Shown in pieces: positions 28,180 through 36,876 of a DNA stretch of 64,000 nucleotides. Within the stretch, counting starts at the first letter, position 1. Each line of letters opens with the position of its first letter. A program made the position numbers and the translations under genes. The DNA lies in assembly GCA_938084835.1 (NCBI GenBank), contig CALKER010000002.1, forward strand, positions 62,001 through 126,000, in the 5' to 3' direction. Source of the DNA: an uncultured Thermoguttaceae bacterium (GTDB lineage: Bacteria > Planctomycetota > Planctomycetia > Pirellulales > Thermoguttaceae). The notes under the pieces were generated by a model. The model saw only the letters and a list, made by a program, of their open reading frames with translations, did no database searches and had not been told where the DNA came from.

Positions 28180-29154
28180 ATGAGTCAACAAGACGATCAG
28201 GCATCCAACGAGGCAAACAATGAGCGGACGGTCACCGAGTATTTGGTTCGTTTTGGGGCCATGCGGCAGATTGGGATCTTCCGCTGGAGCAAACCCGACC
28301 CGCTTAGTAGCGGGAAAGAGGTGATCGTGCGCACGCCCAGGGGTACTGAGGTGGGAGTAGTCCTCCGGGTTTGCCAACCGGCAGCCATGAAGGCCCTCTC
28401 AGATGACGTCTCCCTTGTTAAGGGAACAATTCTCCGCGTGATGACCGAAGCTGACCGCGCCGAATTGCAGCGGATTGCCTTACGGGAAAAGGAAGAATAT
28501 GAGTTTTGCCAAAGTCAGGTGGAAGCCCTTGGTTTGTCGTTGAAATTGGTGCGTGTGGAGCATTTGTTCGGCGGGGAGCGGATCTTGGTCTATTTTCGCT
28601 CGGCAGGCCGGGTAGATTTTCGGCAATTGGTGCGGCAATTAGCGCGGCAATTTCGCACTCGAATCGAAATGCGACAGATCGGCGTGCGGGACGAGGCCCG
28701 ACTTTTAGCCGACTACGGCGACTGCGGGCAGCCGGTGTGTTGTAACACTTATTTGGTGATCATCCCGCCGATTTCGATGCGGATGGCTAAGGTCCAGCGG
28801 GCTACTTTGGATCCGACGAAAATCTCCGGGCGCTGCGGGCGGCTAAAATGCTGTCTGCGGTACGAGTACGAGATCTATGAGGATGCCCTGAAGCGATGCC
28901 CCCCGGTGGGTGCGACGGTTAAATGTGAGTTGGGGGTAGGCTCCGTGGTGGGCCAAGAACTCCTCCGCGAACACGTGTGGGTGGAGATCGAAGGCCAGGG
29001 TCGGAGGCTCCTCCCCGTCAGCCAGCTGGAAGTTCTCTCACTTCCTGCGGCACCAGCCGAGAGCTTCGGCGACCAGGAAGAGCCAGACCAGGGCGAAGTC
29101 GCACCACCGCCGCTTGAGGACGCAGCTGCTGAGTTCGACTCGGAAGAAGCCTAA
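28180..29154 (+). CDS. PSP1/RicT-like (YaaT) protein
   Basis: The 324-residue protein contains the PSP1 C-terminal domain. Diagnostic are GDCGQPVCC followed by KISGRCGRLKCCLRYE, the cysteine-rich segment that can bind an iron-sulfur cluster in RicT. RicT-class proteins in Firmicutes work with RicA and RicF on RNase Y-dependent maturation; the role in planctomycetes is not established. The acidic C-terminal tail (about 40 residues) looks disordered. It is followed by the Minf_1886-like gene on the same strand. Confidence 0.85.
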   Translation: MSQQDDQASNEANNERTVTEYLVRFGAMRQIGIFRWSKPDPLSSGKEVIVRTPRGTEVGVVLRVCQPAAMKALSDDVSLVKGTILRVMTEADRAELQRIALREKEEYEFCQSQVEALGLSLKLVRVEHLFGGERILVYFRSAGRVDFRQLVRQLARQFRTRIEMRQIGVRDEARLLADYGDCGQPVCCNTYLVIIPPISMRMAKVQRATLDPTKISGRCGRLKCCLRYEYEIYEDALKRCPPVGATVKCELGVGSVVGQELLREHVWVEIEGQGRRLLPVSQLEVLSLPAAPAESFGDQEEPDQGEVAPPPLEDAAAEFDSEEA

Positions 29155-29533
29155 TAGGTGCTGAATATCTCGCCAAGGCACGGGCTTTAAGCTTAGGCCG
29201 CATGCAGGTCGGTATGGACCCTCGCGGAACGGGGGATCAAGTTCGTTTGGCAGCCCCAAGAATAGATTAGGAGCACTCCACGAATGCCGAGCCGGGCAAT
29301 CCCATCCTGGCAACGCGACGGTGCCAAGTGCCTCCGCTGGTGGTGGAAGTGGTAGTCGATGATTGTTGAAAGTCTTGATCGAGTGTTGAGTAGTCGCTTG
29401 GAACTGTGCTGTTGGGGCGGGAAGAACCGATGGGTCTTGGGGGGCGACACCGGGGCCTCGTGGGGTGGCATCACCCCAAGTGCCGCGTAAATTAGAAAAT
29501 TGGGTCACTTCGATAAATTGTCGCGAGAGAAGA

Positions 29534-30016
29534 ATGTCGGACGCGTTGGAAGAGCTTCGCGCATTGGTTCGGGCAAATCCGCGATATAAGTTGGAGGCCT
29601 ATCTTTTTGTCTTTGAAGTCCTCAACTATGCGCAGGAAGTGCTGGGCATGGGGCGCCTGTGCCCAAGTGAGCCCTTGCCCGGCGAAGATCCTTCCGTGGT
29701 GTCGGATGAACCGCAGCGGCACCTCACCGGTCAAGAACTCTGCGAAGCGGCGCGGGTTTATGCCCTTGAGCGCTTTGGGCTTATGGCCAAAGCTGTACTG
29801 AACAGTTGGGGGATCCGTTCTACGAGTGACCTCGGCGAAATTGTATTCAACCTGATCGCTTGTGGACGCATGCGTAAGACCCGGGAGGACCGTCGGGAAG
29901 ACTTCGACAACGTTTACGACTTTGACGAGGCCTTCCAGGTGGACGTGCGAACGCTGGTCGAGGGTCTTGGACGGCCAAGCCGGCCGCAGAAGCCGGAGGG
30001 TGAAAGAAACTCGTGA
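29534..30016 (+). CDS. Minf_1886-like conserved protein
   Basis: The frame extends upstream, but the ATG at 29534 follows GAGAGAAG, giving 160 residues. The sequence LEAYLFVFEVLNYAQEVL, with GQELCEAARVYALERFG and GEIVFNLI, matches the conserved helical Minf_1886 family as I remember it, a short protein common in planctomycetes and Verrucomicrobia. Function is unknown. The stop overlaps the next gene's ATG by four bases, so the two are coupled. Confidence 0.75.
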   Translation: MSDALEELRALVRANPRYKLEAYLFVFEVLNYAQEVLGMGRLCPSEPLPGEDPSVVSDEPQRHLTGQELCEAARVYALERFGLMAKAVLNSWGIRSTSDLGEIVFNLIACGRMRKTREDRREDFDNVYDFDEAFQVDVRTLVEGLGRPSRPQKPEGERNS

Positions 30017-30252
30017 TGAAAAAACAATCGCAATCCAAAATCGCAGGCTCCACGCGAAGAAAATCAGGAGCTGCTAACGAGGAAGGACGGCCAGTTCGAA
30101 CCGAGGCGACCGGTGGGGTGGTGCTTCCAGTTGGGAGAAGCCGGCAGCCGACAGCTCGTGACTGGTTGTTGGTTGTCCTCTCCGGTACGCTCCTCGGCTT
30201 GTGGATCATCTTTCTTGCCATACTGGCCATCTTCACGGGGCGTTGGCGTTAG
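30013..30252 (+). CDS. small single-span membrane protein
   Basis: A 79-residue product starting within the ATGA overlap of the preceding gene. Residues 1-45 are basic and polar. Residues about 50-75 form one hydrophobic helix (WLLVVLSGTLLGLWIIFLA), with a short GRWR end. The tight coupling supports it being real. Function unknown. Confidence 0.65.
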   Translation: MMKKQSQSKIAGSTRRKSGAANEEGRPVRTEATGGVVLPVGRSRQPTARDWLLVVLSGTLLGLWIIFLAILAIFTGRWR

Positions 30253-30538
30253 ACCACAAGGAATAAGCGGCGTTTCGATAACGGAAGCTTAAGGCGGCTT
30301 TCCTCGCAGGTGGAACCGGGAGGATCTCCCGCGCAAAAAACGGGGAATCGGGATCGGCCCTTCGAGAGCGTTATGTGCGGACGTTTGACCTAGCCGGATA
30401 GCTTCAGTGTGAACGCTAATTTTTGATGCCTTTTTAGGTATGCGTGTGGGACATGCTGAGACCGGTTGGCTTGAGGATCGGGGTAAATTGTTCAGTAGTA
30501 AATGCCTAAAGTTTTTTGCGGTAGCTTGGTCATCTAGG

Positions 30539-32380
30539 ATGCGTTCTTGCAGGTCGATTGTGTTGAGGACGGCGATCGTGTTTCGAAAACTTGCCAGGTG
30601 GTGTTTGTATTTGGTCGTTGGAGGGTGGGCCGGCGGCGCTTGGCTCGGGGTGGCGGTTGCCGGCAACTCTCAACTGGCTACCGCTCGTCCTGAGGGAGCC
30701 GATGTGATCTTATTTGTCAACGGCAAGATTGTTAGCATGGATGACGAATCTTCCATTGCCGAAGCCATGGCGATAGCGGGTGAGCGGATCCTTGCCGTAG
30801 GCACCGCTCAGGCAGTGGAGGAAGCGGTTGCCAAGGCGGGTGGTGCCACGCGCCGTGTAGATTTGAAAGGTCAAATGGTGCTGCCAGGACTCATTGACAC
30901 CCATGTGCACCCGCCAGGTGCAGCCGTTTTCGAATTCGATCATCCGGTGCCGCAGATGGATTCGATCGAGGATGTATTGGCCTACGTTCGCCAGCGTGCC
31001 TCCGTGCTTCCGGCGGGCCAATGGATTCGCATCCAGCAGGTTTTCATTACCCGGCTTCGGGAGCGACGCTATCCCACACGCGAGGAACTGGACGCAGCGG
31101 CTCCGCACCATCCAGTGGTCTTTCGTACAGGTCCAGATGCCGTGCTGAATTCGCTGGCTCTTCAGTTGTGTGGGATTACCCGGGATTTTGAAATCCGCGA
31201 TGGATTGCCAGGCAAAATCGAACGTGATCCCGTCACTGGTGAGCCCACGGGTGTCCTTCGCAACTGCAGCCGCTTCATCAAGTATCAATCCCCGGAAAAG
31301 TCGCCAAGTTTTGAAGACCGGGTTGAGGCGTTGCGGGCTTTGCTGGCCGCTTACAATCAGGTAGGCATCACCAGCATTGTCGATCGCGGGGTGGGAGAAG
31401 CAAGTATTCAGTTGTACCAAACGCTGAAGGATCGGGGCCAACTGACGTGTCGGGTATTCCTAACTTACTATGTCAATGCCCAAGGGCGTTGGGAGGACAT
31501 CGAAAAAGGTGTCCGCTTTGCCCGAGAACACCCCCTCCGCCAGTACAATCCCTGGCTGTGGTTGCGGGGGATTAAGTTTTTTCTTGACGGGGGGATGCTT
31601 ACTGGCAGTGCCTACATGAAAGAGCCATGGGGTGTCAGCCCGATCTATTCCATTGATGATCCCGAATACCGTGGGGTGCTTTTTGTGGAGCCGGAGCCAC
31701 TGGCACGACTGGTGCGGTTCATCTTGGAGAACGATCTGCAACCGACCGCCCACTGTGTGGGTGACGGTGCCGTGGAGGCACTGGTGGCCGCGTATGTTCG
31801 GGCCGCCGAGGCGGTCCCCCTTCGCGAAAAGCGTCCCTGCCTTTCCCACGCTAATTTCATGACACCAGAGGCCATCGCGCTAATGGCCCAATATGGGATC
31901 GTGGCCGACATGCAGCCGGTGTGGCTTTACCTGGATGGCAGGACGCTGCTGGACCATTTCGGCCCGCAACGCCTCCGTTATTTCCAGCCTTATCGAACAC
32001 TCTTCGACCACAAAGTGATTGTGGCTGGCGGTTCGGACCATATGCAAAAGATCGGGCGTCGCCGCTCCAACAACTCGTATGACCCCTTCCTGGGAATGTG
32101 GACAGCAATTTGCCGGCTGCCTCGAGACTTGTCCGATCCCCTCCATCCGGAGGAATCGATCACCCGTATGGAGGCCATTCGACTGTACACGATTAACGGC
32201 GCCTATCTAACGTTTGAAGAGCACATGAAGGGGTCGCTCGAGCCAGGAAAACTGGCGGACTTCATCGTCTTAGATCGTGACATCCTCACCTGCCCGGTAA
32301 ACGAGATCAAGGACACCGAGGTGCTTGAAACATGGATTGGGGGCCAATGCGTTTACCGGTTTGGTGATTCGTCATTGTGA
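30539..32380 (+). CDS. exported amidohydrolase (YtcJ-like, amidohydrolase family 3)
   Basis: From the ATG at 30539 the product has 613 residues; an upstream ATG at 30440 would add 33. An N-terminal Arg-rich segment and a hydrophobic stretch (LYLVVGGWAGGAWLGVAVAG) form a signal peptide. The fold is shown by ADVILFVNGKIVSMDDESS, DTHVHPPGA, HCVGDGAVEALV and GGSDHMQKIG, the metal-binding sites of the amidohydrolase 3 family, and by LADFIVLDRDIL at the end. It hydrolyses an amide-type bond; substrate unknown. Confidence 0.88.
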   Translation: MRSCRSIVLRTAIVFRKLARWCLYLVVGGWAGGAWLGVAVAGNSQLATARPEGADVILFVNGKIVSMDDESSIAEAMAIAGERILAVGTAQAVEEAVAKAGGATRRVDLKGQMVLPGLIDTHVHPPGAAVFEFDHPVPQMDSIEDVLAYVRQRASVLPAGQWIRIQQVFITRLRERRYPTREELDAAAPHHPVVFRTGPDAVLNSLALQLCGITRDFEIRDGLPGKIERDPVTGEPTGVLRNCSRFIKYQSPEKSPSFEDRVEALRALLAAYNQVGITSIVDRGVGEASIQLYQTLKDRGQLTCRVFLTYYVNAQGRWEDIEKGVRFAREHPLRQYNPWLWLRGIKFFLDGGMLTGSAYMKEPWGVSPIYSIDDPEYRGVLFVEPEPLARLVRFILENDLQPTAHCVGDGAVEALVAAYVRAAEAVPLREKRPCLSHANFMTPEAIALMAQYGIVADMQPVWLYLDGRTLLDHFGPQRLRYFQPYRTLFDHKVIVAGGSDHMQKIGRRRSNNSYDPFLGMWTAICRLPRDLSDPLHPEESITRMEAIRLYTINGAYLTFEEHMKGSLEPGKLADFIVLDRDILTCPVNEIKDTEVLETWIGGQCVYRFGDSSL

Positions 32381-33506
32381 CGCCGGAGGCTTGACGAGAG
32401 GTTTGTCGCCTCCTACGGTAGCTGGATAGCGCGTAGCGCGGGCTAAAATCCCACCCGATTTTTGGCGGAGGCGGTCCTCCGGCAATAGTTGGCAGAAGCA
32501 GACAATAGTTTGGGGAGAGATTGACAGTCGCCCGGCTACCTGGCCTCGTTGGCGCGGTGTGCAGTCCCCAGTGCCTCCAGAGTGGGATAGGGTGAAGGGC
32601 CTTGCCCTTCCCTATCCACTGGGCAAATCCCACTTCGCCAAAAATATCGGTTATTTAGTAGATAATCGATTGATGTCACTTGGAGGGTCCGGTGGGGATA
32701 ATTGCAGCAGCTCTAAGAAGAGCGGAAATTCTATGGCGTAAATGGGTGCGCCGAGCGTACTAAAAATTTTGGAAGCGTTCTCCGTCCGAATTTCGCCCTC
32801 CGTTGGGCCCCCGCCACGCGTCGTGATACCGTCTAAAGTTGGCCCAGGAGCATACCAAGCTCAAAATGCCCTCGGTGAAAATTTTGGAGCGCCCGTTTTG
32901 AAAACGGAATTGTCGTTGCGGAAGAGTGTCTTCTTTTGACGGCTGAAATTGTCTGGCCGTGGCGTCCCCGGAGAGTCCCGGCAATCCGGGCCACGTCAAG
33001 TTAAGTCCTGGGTCCTACTCGACTGGTAGGATTCGGCCAAAGGGTTATTTGTGTTGCGTGGGGGAGGGCCCCGCAGGCTTTCCGAAGTTTTGAATCTGGA
33101 ATAGTTTGCTTAAAGGAAGGCCATCAATTCAGAAAGGAAGTTTGCTCCCGCTGTGAGGACTATGCGTCAGATCGCGGTTTGCGACCCGACGGTTTCTGAG
33201 GATCAATTAGGTTAAAGGGGGGACTTGGTACACCCGCAAGGGGCTTAAATAATCCTTGAGGGGCTAAATCGTTGGGGCAAGTGCTTAGAGAGCGTGACTC
33301 CGGGGCCCGTTCCGATCGGGCTCTGGGGGGAAGATAATTCCCGGTGATGGTTGTGGAGGTCTAACTTGTGGGAAGAAGTGGTAGTCCTCGGCCACATGCT
33401 CGGGGGCTCGTTTGAGGACGTCGGCCTTTGGCGACACCCCGTCGGCAGCGGCCGGAACCGCTGGTGGCGCGGGTTACGAGCCCCCCAAGAGGAAAAGGAT
33501 AACGGT
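32381..33506. other. gene-poor gap before infA
   Basis: About 1.1 kb with no convincing gene. It contains a short direct repeat (CAATAGTT at about 32483 and 32505). Otherwise nothing recognised. Confidence 0.5.
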
Positions 33507-33725
33507 ATGGCAAAAGAAAAAGGAATCGAAGTTTCAGGTGTTGTAACCGAAGCCCTAGCCAACACGAGATTTCGCGTAAAGCTGGAAACCGGTCATGAAG
33601 TTCTGGCTCACGTGGCCGGAAAAATGCGGAAAAATTTCATCCGAATCGTTCCTGGCGATCGCGTGACGGTAGAACTATCCCCATATGACCTCACTCGGGG
33701 TCGAATTACGTACCGGGAACGGTAG
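33507..33725 (+). CDS. infA: translation initiation factor IF-1
   Basis: The 72-residue protein is a textbook IF-1 S1/OB fold: [38 protein letters not shown] and [22 protein letters not shown]. It binds the ribosomal A site in initiation. The ATG at 33507 has GAGGAAAAGGA upstream. The frame is open further upstream but contains no homologous sequence there. Confidence 0.97.
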   Translation: MAKEKGIEVSGVVTEALANTRFRVKLETGHEVLAHVAGKMRKNFIRIVPGDRVTVELSPYDLTRGRITYRER

Positions 33726-34715
33726 CGCCCTACCACGCGGCCGGGGTCGTCGTTCCTTGCGGATTTTTTGCAGATCTTGTGGAAATGAGGCACCCTCTAC
33801 GAGCCGTCAGATCCGTTCTCTTCTTCGTTGGGGAGGACCTCTCCGTGGCCAACACGTAGTTGGTTTCTCGTGCGTCGGGTGGTATCTCTTCGATTCATGT
33901 AGCCGGCAGATTCATTCGTCGTTACGGTCAAACTTTTCGCTTGAGACAGTGTGGATTGTGGGCGGCGCGGTACCGGCCAAGGTAAATGTGAGGGCTTTTC
34001 GCCGATGATGTGGAAAGCGAGAGAGTGGTAGCATGAGGACTTTTCGCTCGGCGTTGGCGGGGGTACTCGCGTTGGAATTTTTCCGCTAGTTTGGGCTGGA
34101 GTGGGGAAGTTCTGAGCGTTTCGGCCGGTGTCTGCGATGGCCGTCGCCACCGTGGCTATGGCATGAAATCCCAAGTTATCCCCGCGGGGGTTAGGGGTTA
34201 ATCATCCCAGAGTGTCCGTTGTGATAACGGTGCCAGCGATCCGGGGGGTTGGGGACTCACTCTGTGGAGGAAGCGGAGCGTCCCAACAGTAAGGGTATCC
34301 GCGCGGGGTTGGGGCTTCCGTGTAAACGCGCTCTGCCGCCACGCTGCAAGCAAGCGATCCTCGCAGGGGTTGGGGAGCCCTCCCACCGACCACCTACCGA
34401 GTAGCCGATCGAAGGCATCCCGCCATAGCGGGGTTTGGTTCCCCTGGCGTCCTGCGACTCCAGAATTTTTGCGCCTTTAAAACCTAATGGAAGGTGCCTG
34501 GCTTCCCCGCGGGGAGAGGGCCGTGGGCTGCGGGTTCCTTTTGGCGGGATGCGAATGTATAATCCGGGACGAGTTCCGTTGGGCGTGCCCTTTCTGGCAC
34601 AGCAAGTTATAGGAGTGGGCATGGGTCGTCAGCTAAGATAGTTTAAACGGGATCTACTCTACAAACGGTAAACATCGCTGGTCGCACGTCTGGCAAACAC
34701 CTTAGGAGAACGAGA
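33726..34715. other. gap after infA containing the 60-base periodic repeats
   Basis: About 1 kb. No gene is convincing. It contains the periodic repeat array at 34175-34445 and a final GC-rich palindrome near 34503 (TTCCCCGCGGGGAG). Confidence 0.55.
34175..34445 (+). CRISPR. decayed CRISPR-like array (five degenerate units, about 60-base period)
   Basis: Units carry ATCC at 34178, 34239, 34297, 34357 and 34417, giving spacings of 61, 58, 60 and 60 bases. The third and fourth units share nearly all of ATCCnCGCnGGGGTTGGGG; the second lacks two bases; the first and fifth keep a CCCCGCGGGG or CCCGCnnnnGCGGG palindrome. Intervening segments of about 32 to 36 bases are unrelated to each other. This is the pattern of repeats of about 28 bases with 32-base spacers in type I-E-like arrays. 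The repeats vary far more than in an active array, and no cas genes are nearby. Confidence 0.45.
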
Positions 34716-36539
34716 ATGCAAACGCTTCCAAAGTGTCGATGGCTCGTAGCGTTTTTGTTGGTGATTTGGCTCATAGTGCCCACGGCAAGCTCGGCCGAGT
34801 TTCAGCCACATGTGGTTATTTCTTCGGCTAGTTATTCTGAATTGAAATCAGATTTGCGGTATTTGGGTGCGTTGTTTGGAAATCCTCAGCTGGCAGAGGG
34901 GTTGGAGGCTGTCCTCCTCTTGCAAACGCAGGGCCGGCTTTTGATGGCTTTGGATCGTACGCAGCGGTTTGGAGTGGCCTTGCAATTTGACCCAAGCGTA
35001 AAATTGATACCCGGTGAAATGCCCGAGCCTGCGGCTTGGGTAGTCGTGATTCCTATCACCAATGCTAATGCCTTCCTGAAGCTAGTCCAAGTGTTTGCAG
35101 GAATTCCCCTGGAGCTTGAAAAGGGGTTGTATCAGGCTTCGACCCCCGACGGGTTTACGGTGTTTTTCAAAGTTGAGGGAGGTTGGGCCCTCCTAAGCCC
35201 TCAAAGGGACGTTCTGACGGCATTGCCGCGGGACCTGGCAGGCCTTATTGCAGGGGCAGGCACCCGCTACGATGTAGCTTTGCAACTGAATTTCAGTAAA
35301 TTACCCCTTGATTGGCAGGATAGCTTGGTCGAGGCGTTGAAATCGCAGTTACTCGGAACGTTGGTGCAAAGTTCCCAGGAAACCGATGCCGCTTTCCAGA
35401 TGCGGTCGGCTTTAGTTGACCAAATTCTATCTTTTGTGGAGGATGCCTACACCGAGATTGACGAAGTGACTTGGGGCTTCACCATTGATCGAGAAAAGAG
35501 GGTCGCCACGTTCGACGTGGCGGTGACCGCGGTGCAGGGCGGGACTGCCGAACGGGTGATTAGTCAGGCGAAAGCATTACCATCCCATTGGGGCGATTTG
35601 CCTGGTACGAACCCGGCAGTTTATACAAACTTTTCGGGCAGGCCCGGCTGGGCTCTTGCGGAAAACCTTTTGCGCGGGCTAGATAGGGTTCGCCTCCAGG
35701 CACTGGAAGAGCTGGAGAGGTCCGAGTGGGCTAAAGCGTTTCCCGCGGCTCAGACCTTAGTTAATTCCGTTTTGGATACACTCCGGGAGGTTGCCACAGA
35801 GCCAGAGTGGGACTGGGCGTCTGCCGTTTGGACCGGCCCCGAACGTCGTGCGGCCGTCTTCGCCATCCGGTCAAAGGGACTTTCGGGAGTCAACAGGCTC
35901 TTGCAGAATATCGCAGGCGCCATTGAGGATAGCAAGGAGCTAAAGGCGGTGGTCGAACCGGAAGTTGCCGCGGTGGGAAATGTCGTCATCCACCGTGTTC
36001 GGGCTAAGATCGGGGCCCATTTCAATAATCGACAGCAGCTGGTGGATTGGCTCGGGCAAGAAGAGCTCGAATTTGCTGCCGCCGTCGGTCCTGATCGGGT
36101 GCTTCTTGCTGCCGGCGCGAATACTGTTGAGCTTCTTCGGGAGCTTGCTCGCGAGGGAAAGACTCCTTCTGAGGCGCAGCCTAGGATGTTTCGGATGTTC
36201 GTAGATGTTGCCGCTTTCGGCAGGTTGGCGGAGTTGTCAGGTGAGCTCGGGAATCAACAAGATGGGGAACAAGCCAGATTAGTCAGGGAGGTTTTGAAGC
36301 AAGTAGGCGAACCTGTGCGAATGGGTTTTACCATGACTCCACTTCCTCGCGGACTGGAGTTCCAAATTGAGCTCAACGAGGGGTTTCTCAAGGCCGCTGC
36401 GGAGGTCGTGCGGCGTCAAACCGGTGGTGTCCTGCCGATGCCATTGCCCGGCCAAGCACCGCCAACCCCCAGCTTTAGAGACCAGCCTCGGGGAAGAATT
36501 CAAACAATCCCGGTCTTGCCGCCCAACGTATTACCGTAA
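34716..36539 (+). CDS. exported planctomycete protein of unknown function
   Basis: The 607-residue protein starts after TTAGGAGAACG. Residues 1-27 form a signal peptide (WLVAFLLVIWLIVPTASSA). The remainder has alternating hydrophobic and charged stretches with repeated patterns such as VQVFAGIPLELEKGLYQAS and AAVGPDRVLLAAGANTVELL, suggesting repeated alpha/beta units. The C-terminal 40 residues are Pro-rich. I recognise no catalytic motif. Probably periplasmic. Confidence 0.8.
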   Translation: MQTLPKCRWLVAFLLVIWLIVPTASSAEFQPHVVISSASYSELKSDLRYLGALFGNPQLAEGLEAVLLLQTQGRLLMALDRTQRFGVALQFDPSVKLIPGEMPEPAAWVVVIPITNANAFLKLVQVFAGIPLELEKGLYQASTPDGFTVFFKVEGGWALLSPQRDVLTALPRDLAGLIAGAGTRYDVALQLNFSKLPLDWQDSLVEALKSQLLGTLVQSSQETDAAFQMRSALVDQILSFVEDAYTEIDEVTWGFTIDREKRVATFDVAVTAVQGGTAERVISQAKALPSHWGDLPGTNPAVYTNFSGRPGWALAENLLRGLDRVRLQALEELERSEWAKAFPAAQTLVNSVLDTLREVATEPEWDWASAVWTGPERRAAVFAIRSKGLSGVNRLLQNIAGAIEDSKELKAVVEPEVAAVGNVVIHRVRAKIGAHFNNRQQLVDWLGQEELEFAAAVGPDRVLLAAGANTVELLRELAREGKTPSEAQPRMFRMFVDVAAFGRLAELSGELGNQQDGEQARLVREVLKQVGEPVRMGFTMTPLPRGLEFQIELNEGFLKAAAEVVRRQTGGVLPMPLPGQAPPTPSFRDQPRGRIQTIPVLPPNVLP

Positions 36540-36876
36540 GTTTGGCCTTTAAATCCCTCCGGTTGACGCATCAAAGGCCCTGCTTATAGGTACCCAGACG
36601 GGACGATGGCGGCTTTAATGGGACCAGTGGTGGAAATGCTGCCGGAGCTAAAAGCCTCCGTCCTTCTTGCCGCGATGTCGCACAGGAAAGTTTCCAGTCG
36701 GCATAGCCTGCCAGAGGTGTCGTTGCGTCATTTGGCAGGTTGAAGACCGAAATTGGGGTTCTGCGGGAAGTTTCAGGGAGTTTGATGCCAGCCGACACTG
36801 TTCGGGCCAGTTCCCCTGCGAGGTGTGGGTTGCGGCGTCGCGTTGTTTCAGCCTTTTGTCAACGGCGGAAAGCAAC

